From a virus: 26,281 bases of DNA. The notes beneath the pieces are model-generated. The model was given only the letters and a program-made list of their open reading frames with translations, was not told the origin of the DNA and made no database searches. This document shows, one piece after another, positions 6,083-11,690 of the stretch (its first letter is position 1; each line of letters opens with the position of its first letter). The stretch lies in the IMG/VR virus record IMGVR_UViG_3300025070_000196, positions 1-26,281 of that record; one strand, given 5' to 3'. Position numbers and translations under genes: made by a program.

Positions 6083-6648
6083 AACTTGACAAAGCATTGA
6101 GTGATTTCCGCAATGCGGCAACGCTTGGCAAATCTGGCAAAAACCCGATGTTCAAAAGCCAATACAGCACGCTTGGTGATGTGCTATCTGCGCTGAATAA
6201 AATATCTGAATATGGTTTAGCGTTTAAGCAGTATTTCAGTGATGATTGTTTGGTCACAACTGTGTCGCACATCGAAACCGGCGAAAAGTTTGACAGTGCC
6301 ATACCGATCCGGCCAGAAAAGAACACACCGCAGTCATACATCAGTTGCGTGACGTATTTGCGCCGCGCCAGTTTAATGACGATGTTCGGATTGAATGCCG
6401 ATGATGATGATGGTAACTTGGCAAGTGGCAGTGGCGCGGCCTCCTCCCGTCCGCAGCCTATGCCAAAGGCACCGGCAGTCGCTCCCACTTCGGCTGTCGG
6501 TGCCGCCTTCCCAAACATCGAAAAAGAATTGCAGCAATGCAATAATGCGCGTGATGTCAACGCGCTTTACACCAATCTGGTGCGTGCGCGTGACGTGACG
6601 CCAGATGAAATTGAAAAAATGCGTATTAGAAAAGAGGAATTAAAATGA
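6070..6648 (+). CDS. erf: ERF-family single-strand annealing recombinase
   Basis: This 192-residue protein has the typical ERF arrangement: NPMFKSQYSTLGDVLSAL near residues 25-45, GLAFKQYF and VTTVSHIETGE, then the strongly conserved SYISCVTYLRRASLMTMFGL followed by an acidic patch (NADDDDGN). Residues 120-150 form a Pro/Ala-rich linker and a short helical C-terminal domain follows. ERF proteins pair complementary single strands; in P22 this lets the genome circularise or recombine. The upstream nuclease and downstream SSB-like genes complete a recombination cassette. Confidence 0.88.
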   Translation: MEAVKLDKALSDFRNAATLGKSGKNPMFKSQYSTLGDVLSALNKISEYGLAFKQYFSDDCLVTTVSHIETGEKFDSAIPIRPEKNTPQSYISCVTYLRRASLMTMFGLNADDDDGNLASGSGAASSRPQPMPKAPAVAPTSAVGAAFPNIEKELQQCNNARDVNALYTNLVRARDVTPDEIEKMRIRKEELK

Positions 6649-6908
6649 ACGATTATGATGATACAAATCGGGGCGCGATCTTCAAAAACGACAAAACATC
6701 TGACAATCAGCCAGACTATACCGGCAAGATCAATGTCGATGGCGTGGAAAAGCGAATTGCGTTGTGGATACGCGAAAGCGCAAAAGGCACCAAATATATG
6801 TCAGCAGCTATCAGCGATCCACAGCCGCCGCAAAGCCAGCCACAAAGCCAGCCGCAGTCGCAGCCGGTAACATTGGCACAAGCTGTCGATGATGCGATCC
6901 CGTTCTAA
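6645..6908 (+). CDS. Small OB-type/DUF736-like protein with SSB-type C-terminal tip
   Basis: This 87-residue protein begins with a short beta-rich domain (NRGAIFKND, PDYTGKINVDGVEKRIALWI, GTKYMSAAI) that resembles DUF736-like phage proteins and small OB folds. A Gln/Pro/Ser linker follows (PQSQ repeats, residues 59-74), and the last six residues are DDAIPF. E. coli SSB ends DDDIPF, and that tip binds many repair proteins. This linker plus acidic tip strongly suggests a phage single-strand binding protein that recruits the host's SSB partners. ATG 6645 has GAGG 7 nt upstream and overlaps the erf stop as ATGA. Confidence 0.7.
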   Translation: MNDYDDTNRGAIFKNDKTSDNQPDYTGKINVDGVEKRIALWIRESAKGTKYMSAAISDPQPPQSQPQSQPQSQPVTLAQAVDDAIPF

Positions 6909-7086
6909 AAAACCAACGCGCCGGATGCCACGCCTTGAGCGTTGCATCTGGTGTGAAAAAGATGTGGATCTAAACGGCAACGATTGGGTCTGTGATGGCA
7001 GCAAACAAGTGCTGCACGTTGACTGCTTTAATGACAGGTTAGGGATTATAAATGCAAATCGACAAAAACATACCGCTGCCACCTAA
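6889..7086 (+). CDS. Small Cys/His zinc-binding protein
   Basis: This 65-residue basic protein has CIWC (residues 19-22), a further Cys near 35, and HVDC near 43-46: a C-x2-C...C...H-x2-C set like half of a LIM or treble-clef finger. It overlaps the SSB-like gene by 20 bp and the next gene by 35 bp. The start is uncertain (ATG 6889, 6892 or 6925); none has a good Shine-Dalgarno. A nucleic-acid-binding accessory role in the recombination operon is inferred from position. Confidence 0.5.
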   Translation: MMRSRSKKPTRRMPRLERCIWCEKDVDLNGNDWVCDGSKQVLHVDCFNDRLGIINANRQKHTAAT

Positions 7087-7264
7087 ACGGCACGCGATCA
7101 GATCAAAAGCTGTGGCTTTTGTTGATACGATGGAAGCGGGTGATAGCGTGCTTTTTGATGACGTGTTGGATGCCAACAGACTGCGTGACGCACTGCGTTA
7201 TCGCGGCATCAAAACGTCAATGCGTAAAGGTGACGATGGGGTGCGGGTATGGCGTCTGTCATAA
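7052..7264 (+). CDS. Conserved small phage protein (IPLPPKR type)
   Basis: The gene encodes 70 residues from ATG 7052, which has AGGG 7 nt upstream. The opening IDKNIPLPPKR and the later FVDTMEAGDSVLFDDV and ALRYRGIKTSMRKGDDGVRV follow a pattern I recognise from many small phage proteins (I believe the DUF7303 group), often near recombination or replication genes. The C-terminal half looks like a small basic alpha/beta fold. Its function is not known. It overlaps the genes on both sides. Confidence 0.6.
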   Translation: MQIDKNIPLPPKRHAIRSKAVAFVDTMEAGDSVLFDDVLDANRLRDALRYRGIKTSMRKGDDGVRVWRLS

Positions 7265-7404
7265 AGGTGCCGACCAAAGATGAAATCAAAGCTGCTTTGG
7301 AAATCCCAAAAGCAACCCCGCCACTTGACCGGCTAGGTCGGCGCAACACAGCAACCACGCCAAAAGCGTTGCTGATCGAACGTGTAAAAAGAGAGCAGTG
7401 CTAA
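7249..7404 (+). CDS. Small basic protein, last gene of rightward operon
   Basis: This 51-codon gene starts at ATG 7249 with GGGG about 7 nt upstream, overlaps the previous gene by 16 bp, and stops at TAA 7402-7404 inside the loop and stem of the terminator. The protein (MASVIKVPTKDEIKAALEIP...RVKREQC) is short, basic and probably helical. No domain is recognised. The spacing, the ribosome-binding site and the exact fit before the terminator support it as a real gene. Confidence 0.5.
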   Translation: MASVIKVPTKDEIKAALEIPKATPPLDRLGRRNTATTPKALLIERVKREQC

Positions 7405-7416
7405 CTGCTCTTTTTC
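7391..7416. terminator. Bidirectional intrinsic terminator between convergent operons
   Basis: A 7-8-bp stem (arms AGAGCAGT 7392-7399 and ACTGCTCT 7404-7411) with loop GCTA is followed by a T-run on the plus strand (TTTTTCTTATTTT) and preceded by AAAAA, which is a T-run on the minus strand. It ends both the rightward recombination operon and the leftward late operon. The stop codons of both final genes fall inside the hairpin (TAA 7402-7404 plus; TAG 7401-7403 minus). Confidence 0.88.
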
Positions 7417-7769
7417 TTATTTTGGAAACTTTCCAGCGCACCCGCACCAAAGTAAAAGCCCAGAATAATCATCATCGCATAATTGATGCTGAATTGTTCC
7501 ATTACTTGCGTCACCGCATTCGGGTCGCCGGTTCCAGCAATCGTCATTGTCAGCACAATGATGTAACTGGCCAAAAACGTAAACCCAAACATCAACGCCA
7601 GATAGCGTTGCGCCAGCTTAAATGGTGCATAGGCATTCATAAGATCGATGCGTGCTTTGCTCTTTGCCGCAATCTCTTCTTCGGTGCTTGTGTGCATATC
7701 ATCGATCAGCTTCATACCCTGCTTCACGACATCGCCAGATCCCAAAATTTTACCTAATACTGCAAGCAT
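7401..7769 (-). CDS. Holin, GTA-type three-TM family
   Basis: This 122-residue protein resembles the GTA_holin_3TM family: MLAVLGKILGSGDVVKQGMK, then a helical IDDMHTSTEEEIAAKSKARI, then APFKLAQRYLALMF leading into hydrophobic segments near residues 62-84 and 95-115, ending in a Lys/Ser tail. Family members open the inner membrane for lysis in gene transfer agents and phages of alphaproteobacteria. I chose ATG 7769 (GGAG 8 nt upstream). In-frame ATG 7787 and TTG 7808 would overlap the endolysin gene. It is the last gene of the late operon, directly after the endolysin. Confidence 0.75.
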   Translation of the reverse strand: MLAVLGKILGSGDVVKQGMKLIDDMHTSTEEEIAAKSKARIDLMNAYAPFKLAQRYLALMFGFTFLASYIIVLTMTIAGTGDPNAVTQVMEQFSINYAMMIILGFYFGAGALESFQNKKKSS

Positions 7770-7770
7770 C

Positions 7771-8148
7771 TTAATAACTCCAAACATTCGGGCGCGGTGC
7801 GCCGCCAAACGTGTCTAAATGCAAAAACCTTGCACTGCCCTTTTGCGCCACGCCGATGCCAGTAAAGCCCATTTGAAACGCCAGCCGCATCAGTTCGTGC
7901 GCCTGTTGCCCATTGCACGCTATATCGACCGCACAGCCCCGCGTATGCACTGACAGTTTGCCGGTCGGCTTGCTGGCTTCGATGCTGTGCTTCGGGCTGC
8001 GATAGCCGCTGGTGACGGTCATTGGCTGACCATACACATCACGCAGTTCTTGCAGCTTTGCCATAAACGATGCCGACATATTGCATTCGCCGGTTTCGCT
8101 GCACGCAAATTCGTCTTTGCTAAAATTAGGATACTTTTCCCAGTCCAT
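7771..8148 (-). CDS. Endolysin, peptidase M15 family (peptidoglycan peptidase)
   Basis: This 125-residue protein has the zinc-ligand motifs of the M15A/VanY-like family: SVHTRGCAVDI (His68, Asp75) and FLHLD (His110, Asp112), preceded by TVTSGYRSPKHS. This compact single-domain form is common among phage endolysins and cuts the cross-link peptides of peptidoglycan. There is no signal peptide, so export should depend on the adjacent holin. ATG 8148 has GAGG 7 nt upstream. The gene overlaps the upstream nuclease-like gene by 23 bp and ends 1 bp before the holin start. Confidence 0.85.
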   Translation of the reverse strand: MDWEKYPNFSKDEFACSETGECNMSASFMAKLQELRDVYGQPMTVTSGYRSPKHSIEASKPTGKLSVHTRGCAVDIACNGQQAHELMRLAFQMGFTGIGVAQKGSARFLHLDTFGGAPRPNVWSY

Positions 8149-8560
8149 TCAAATGCCTCATTTCCATAATGACATCAACCGCGTGATGCCAGCTATCAGC
8201 TTCGTTTTCAGCCGTAAACCGTGTCGGTGACACCCGTTTGGTTTTGTGTTGTAACAACGATGTGACGGGCATAAACAAGCAGCGTCTTGTGTCGGGCTTA
8301 ACCAAAGCGACAATGTCATAATCCTCAATCGTTGCAGGACGTTTTTTGCCGCCCAAACCAAGCTGAAAATGGTGAGACGGGTGTTTACGCCTACCAGATA
8401 CATATGCGTTCGCAGATTTAACTTGAATGCGTAAAAAGATCTCATCATCAAAAGCCAGTAAATCAATGGATGTTTGTTGACACATAGACACCCGCCACCC
8501 CAGTGACAAAATGGCACTGGCCGCGATATGCTCTCCGATCAAGCCCAGTGTCACCGACAA
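8126..8560 (-). CDS. PD-(D/E)XK endonuclease-like protein in lysis region
   Basis: This 144-residue protein begins GLIGEHIAASAILSLGWRVS, then SIDLLAFDD and FLRIQVKSA: Glu10, Asp33, Gln46 and Lys48 give the E...D...(Q)xK form of the PDDEXK_5/Hjc-like fold, with Gln in place of the usual Glu. This helix plus core order is common in small host and phage endonuclease-like proteins. The track start is TTG 8560, immediately after the upstream TAA; GTG 8554 is the alternative, and neither has a good Shine-Dalgarno. Its place in the lysis block, away from the recombination genes, suggests an accessory role. Confidence 0.62.
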   Translation of the reverse strand: MSVTLGLIGEHIAASAILSLGWRVSMCQQTSIDLLAFDDEIFLRIQVKSANAYVSGRRKHPSHHFQLGLGGKKRPATIEDYDIVALVKPDTRRCLFMPVTSLLQHKTKRVSPTRFTAENEADSWHHAVDVIMEMRHLNGLGKVS

Positions 8561-8998
8561 TTACATCGCCATAATTAGCCAAACAATACCGCCAAGTGTC
8601 AGTGCAATAAGCCCTGCAATCAACCCCCAAATAATTAAATCATCGATAAACTGTTGTCGGGCAATTTCTTCTTCTTTTTTGCGTTTTCTGATTTCGCCTT
8701 GTAGCCTGATGATCTGTTGCCAAGCGTTCATCCCATAATGCCCGATCACGAAATTGCGTAATTCATTTTCCATCTGTTGTGCTTTTTTAAGCGCAGCGAA
8801 ACTCTCTAATGCCTCTTCTTCAACAGATCCGAAGCGACGTGATTTAGCTATGCCGTGTGATGTTTTGATGTTTTGGATAGCACCCATCCAGCGGCCAAGA
8901 TCGCCAGACATACTTTCGATCTCTTTACCGGCTGCAATGCCTTTTTTTAGCAGATTAAAACTGGTCGTGGCGGCTGCTAATAATGTGACGGGATCCAT
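8561..8998 (-). CDS. Tail-anchored membrane protein of unknown function
   Basis: This 145-residue protein starts MDPVTLLAAATTSFNLLKKG and continues with a Gly/Ser stretch, then a long helical, charged region (about residues 60-120, EIRKRKKEEEIARQQ), and one strongly hydrophobic C-terminal segment (IIWGLIAGLIALTLGGIVWLIM). Similar proteins occur in marine phages near tail-fibre and lysis genes; no function is established. The helical body with a membrane anchor could suit a spanin- or holin-related role, but the anchor is at the C-terminus. ATG 8998 has GAGGTGG upstream. Confidence 0.62.
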   Translation of the reverse strand: MDPVTLLAAATTSFNLLKKGIAAGKEIESMSGDLGRWMGAIQNIKTSHGIAKSRRFGSVEEEALESFAALKKAQQMENELRNFVIGHYGMNAWQQIIRLQGEIRKRKKEEEIARQQFIDDLIIWGLIAGLIALTLGGIVWLIMAM

Positions 8999-9019
8999 TT
9001 TGCCACCTCGATGTCATAG

Positions 9020-9094
9020 TTACTCCCGTACTAAATAAATCACCCAGATCAGCATAAACGTCTGGATCAGATCGATCATAGGTATCTGTATCAT
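9020..9094 (-). CDS. Very small membrane peptide
   Basis: This 24-codon reading frame (MIQIPMIDLIQTFMLIWVIY...) has ATG 9094 overlapping the upstream TGA as ATGA and ends 21 bp before the next gene. Nearly the whole peptide is hydrophobic, one membrane span. The gap it fills is otherwise 92 bp without a gene. The length is at the limit of what can be called by eye, so it may be chance. Confidence 0.35.
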   Translation of the reverse strand: MIQIPMIDLIQTFMLIWVIYLVRE

Positions 9095-9249
9095 TTACGT
9101 TGCCTCATTCGCCATAAACGCCAAAACACTAGCACCATTGCACCAAAAGCTGCGGCCATACCAAACCAGCTTTCGAGGGCGTCAACCCACATTGGCGCGG
9201 ATAAGCCGGTGACTACTGTCGCAACGTCAATTTGGGTATCGTTGTCCAT
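9091..9249 (-). CDS. Small one-TM protein, possible second holin or antiholin
   Basis: The gene encodes 52 residues from ATG 9249, which overlaps the preceding stop as TAATG; an upstream TTG would run deep into the previous gene. After a polar start (MDNDTQIDVATVVTGL) comes one hydrophobic segment (SWFGMAAAFGAMVLVFW) and a basic tail (RLWRMRQRK). The order is that of small phage holins with a cytoplasmic basic end. Its place between tail genes and the endolysin/holin pair fits a lysis role, but it is unproven. Confidence 0.5.
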   Translation of the reverse strand: MDNDTQIDVATVVTGLSAPMWVDALESWFGMAAAFGAMVLVFWRLWRMRQRK

Positions 9250-9608
9250 TAGGCATATGGGCTTGTGCCGCAACAAGCTGGCCAAGCTGCCTTTAGTTCT
9301 GCAATTGTTGTTGCACTGTCACCGGCAGTCGGTGCATCGCGCAGTGCTTGCTTGTCAGCCACAATCTGTGTGGTAGTTGCGCCAGTCTCTTGCGCTTTCA
9401 TAAAATCAGTGTCCAGCGCGGCAAGCAATGGTGTGCGTGCTTCGCGGATCTTGTCAGCAAAGATAGCTTTGGCACCATCCAGATCTTCAGTGATCACAGA
9501 ACCGCTTAACACCCACGCGCCACGAAAATCGCGGCTTGCTGGCACTGTTGCAGTGCTTGCATCGATTTGGTTGCCATCGCGGTCAACAATGTAAGTTGTT
9601 ACAGGCAT
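9249..9608 (-). CDS. Tail-fibre-assembly / DUF4376-like protein
   Basis: This 119-residue protein shows the helical pattern typical of tail-fibre-assembly and related phage proteins: AKAIFADKIREARTPLLAALDTDFMKAQE, then KQALRDAP and ELKAAWP. The first 35 residues are a short beta region (TTYIVDRDGNQIDAS). Such proteins are usually encoded just after the fibres and may help them fold or attach. It follows the fibre cluster and ends at the TAATG junction with the next gene. Confidence 0.6.
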   Translation of the reverse strand: MPVTTYIVDRDGNQIDASTATVPASRDFRGAWVLSGSVITEDLDGAKAIFADKIREARTPLLAALDTDFMKAQETGATTTQIVADKQALRDAPTAGDSATTIAELKAAWPACCGTSPYA

Positions 9609-9617
9609 TTTAGTCCC

Positions 9618-10091
9618 CTATGCGGCCAGTTTGTCAGTAGTTAAATCATCTTTAATTTTCCACGCATTACGCCATTCGCGCGTGCTTGGCAGTTGATCTT
9701 TGTGGCATATTACCATTTTGGGCTTGTTACCGCTATCCCACGTCTGCCAAATGTGTTGCGGTATGTCTTTCATTATCAAATATTCAATGCACTGTTCCAT
9801 TGTGCCAGCTTCAATCGGCTGTGTTTCGTGCAGTAAATAACCGCGTGTGTGCTTTTTGAAATCTGGTTGTGCTTCATCTTTTGCTAGTTCCCAGTAAACC
9901 CAGACCGGCGGCAATATCCCGCCCTGCAAAAAAGCAGAGCAAAAGTTCGGGTCTGGCACAAGCACCTTGGCGCACTCATCAATGCTGTCTTCATAAACAA
10001 CACGATAGTCTGACTGCACACCGTCTAGGTTTTCCTTTGCCCAGCACAGACGGTCAAACAAGTGTGTGCCTTGAAACTCTGGTGTGTTCAT
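9618..10091 (-). CDS. Hypothetical protein of the tail-fibre cluster
   Basis: This 157-residue protein is rich in Trp and acidic residues, with CWAKENLDGVQSDYRVVYED near residue 16 and a C-terminal PSTREWRNAWKI. A similar REWRNAWK ending occurs in small proteins near fibre genes of marine phages, without known function. ATG 10091 overlaps the upstream stop as TGATG. No export signal or membrane segment is present. A chaperone or fibre accessory role is possible from position only. Confidence 0.55.
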   Translation of the reverse strand: MNTPEFQGTHLFDRLCWAKENLDGVQSDYRVVYEDSIDECAKVLVPDPNFCSAFLQGGILPPVWVYWELAKDEAQPDFKKHTRGYLLHETQPIEAGTMEQCIEYLIMKDIPQHIWQTWDSGNKPKMVICHKDQLPSTREWRNAWKIKDDLTTDKLAA

Positions 10092-10465
10092 CAGGCAAGT
10101 TCCCCAATAGCAATATAAGAAATTGGTGCGTCCAAATAAGCAGTTCTATAAATACGAATATCATCTTTTGATGAAGTAGTGCTAGTCATATGCGTGGTAA
10201 CAGATGCGCCAACATATATACCTGTTACAGTTCCGATTGCTGTATATCCATCATTTGCGAAAGCATTTGTAAAATTGATGTCTGCATCTCCTAAACCTTC
10301 GTCAGTAATTGATGAGATTAGGAAAGAACTTTGATTTGAAGTAGCACCTGTGGCAAGAACATTAGATTTGATATGCGCTTTAGGAATAGATTCCACAAGA
10401 TGATTTGTATCAACCGCCCCTGCGGTGCTGTGTTCCAGCGTATCTGCTACAATTTTACCAGCCAT
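10091..10465 (-). CDS. Tail-fibre / receptor-binding paralogue 1
   Basis: This 124-residue protein is one of three tandem relatives. It opens MAGKIVADTLEHSTAG, has a central SSFLISSITDEGLGDADINFTNAF, and ends ISYIAIGELA. The shared frame is an N-terminal IxxDTL-type strand, a middle beta block (SxxxDxGxGDxxINFxNxF) and a closing xIxGxLA. Such small beta-rich proteins are common at tail tips of marine phages and probably contact the host surface. This copy is the most divergent at its ends. It starts at the TAATG junction. Confidence 0.6.
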   Translation of the reverse strand: MAGKIVADTLEHSTAGAVDTNHLVESIPKAHIKSNVLATGATSNQSSFLISSITDEGLGDADINFTNAFANDGYTAIGTVTGIYVGASVTTHMTSTTSSKDDIRIYRTAYLDAPISYIAIGELA

Positions 10466-10863
10466 TATGCTAAATCTCCGTGGATACTACAATAAAAACT
10501 CGATGGGTCTGTTAAAACCGTGCTAGATTCATAAAATCTAATATCTGCCTGTGATGCCGAATTAATAATTACGTTTTGAGACGCATCAACATTAGCAGAT
10601 TGGTGTGTGTTTAAATTGATTGCGTAGCTGGCGATGTCAAAAGAATGAGCCACGTTTATAATCACCCACCCAGTTCCGCTATCTACTAAACTGCTAACAG
10701 CAAAACTGTTGCTGTCAGATGGTGTGCCGCCACTATATGTGCCACGAATCCACGCCTTCGCCAACCCCTGTTCCAGAGACTGCGTAGCAGTAGCACCAAC
10801 CGTCACAGTGATGTCATTAGCAGTGGTCTTGCCTGTGAGGGTATCTACTTTGATTTCAGACAT
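10465..10863 (-). CDS. Tail-fibre / receptor-binding paralogue 2
   Basis: This 132-residue protein starts at ATG 10863, overlapping the upstream stop as TGATG; a longer in-frame reading to 10896 is not needed. The opening is MSEIKVDTLTGKTTANDITVT, a widely seen marine-phage fibre start. The middle (SFAVSSLVDSGTGWVIINVA) and the end (FYCSIHGDLA) align with its two neighbours. It is probably a beta-rich adhesin subunit. Confidence 0.65.
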   Translation of the reverse strand: MSEIKVDTLTGKTTANDITVTVGATATQSLEQGLAKAWIRGTYSGGTPSDSNSFAVSSLVDSGTGWVIINVAHSFDIASYAINLNTHQSANVDASQNVIINSASQADIRFYESSTVLTDPSSFYCSIHGDLA

Positions 10864-11243
10864 CAGGCTAAGTCTCCGTGTATTGTTACTGAACAACCCG
10901 TAGCATCAGAGTTTGCATTGGAATCATTTCTTGTCAAACCTTGCATATAAGATGCTGTGGCAACTTCTCTTGTCAAAACTCGTCTTGCTCCTGAACGGGT
11001 AGCTGAAGTTGCGACATAATTAACGGAAGAAAAGCTGTTGATAAAATTAATATCAAAATCACCTGCACCATTATCGTCCATTGAACTTACGCCAAAAGAT
11101 GTATCAATGCCTGTAGTGCCACCAGTTCCAGACAAGTCTGCCATATCCCAAAGAGAATAAACCTTCGCCGCACTCTGCTTAGTCAGCGTGACTGGACTGG
11201 TGCCATCACTTGCTGTGATTGTGTCTGCTCTTAACTCGCTCAT
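10863..11243 (-). CDS. Tail-fibre / receptor-binding paralogue 3
   Basis: This 126-residue protein starts MSELRADTITASDGTSPVTL. The middle SFGVSSMDDNGAGDFDINF and the end CSVTIHGDLA match the neighbouring copies, while the region between (about residues 75-110) differs completely. Conserved ends with a variable region near the C-terminus are what one expects of receptor-binding proteins. ATG 11243 directly follows the preceding TAA. Confidence 0.65.
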   Translation of the reverse strand: MSELRADTITASDGTSPVTLTKQSAAKVYSLWDMADLSGTGGTTGIDTSFGVSSMDDNGAGDFDINFINSFSSVNYVATSATRSGARRVLTREVATASYMQGLTRNDSNANSDATGCSVTIHGDLA

Positions 11244-11690
11244 TTACGCCACCACCAAGTTGCCGTTGACTGTCAGCGTTACGCCGGTCGCCACTGTTAA
11301 GCTGAAAAACGCGCCAGCATTGTCACCAGCCGCAATCGTCACATCTGTGTCAAGCTGTTGTTCGTGGACGCGAAAAATGTCGCCCTTGCCATTGGTCGTG
11401 TCGCCAGTTGCGCCATTCTCGCCATCAAAATAACCAGCACCGCCACCAGCCGCTGTTTCTGCTGTATCTGCAACTTGATCAAATAAAAACAAGGTGATCC
11501 ACGCATCATCATTTGCGTTTCTCATTTTCAATTCATCGTTGCCGGTGTCATACCAAAGCTGATATGCGTATGTGCTTGTCGGCGCGGTTGCACCGGCATT
11601 TGTGCTAACAACAGCCGCCAGCGCATTATTTATATCTGTGCGCGTGTTCGGAAACGTCTGATTGTCTATTACATAATCGTGCTGTGCCAT
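11244..11690 (-). CDS. Tail-fibre protein with marine-phage N-terminal repeat
   Basis: This 148-residue protein begins MAQHDYVIDNQTFPNTRTDI, then NNALAAVVSTNAGATAP and AYQLWYDTGNDELKMRN, a sequence type common at the start of cyanophage and pelagiphage fibre proteins, probably an attachment domain. The C-terminal part (VHEQQLDTDVTIAAGDNAGA) is a small beta region. It lies directly after the tip protein gene and before the three small paralogues. It may be the adaptor that links them to the tip. Confidence 0.65.
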   Translation of the reverse strand: MAQHDYVIDNQTFPNTRTDINNALAAVVSTNAGATAPTSTYAYQLWYDTGNDELKMRNANDDAWITLFLFDQVADTAETAAGGGAGYFDGENGATGDTTNGKGDIFRVHEQQLDTDVTIAAGDNAGAFFSLTVATGVTLTVNGNLVVA

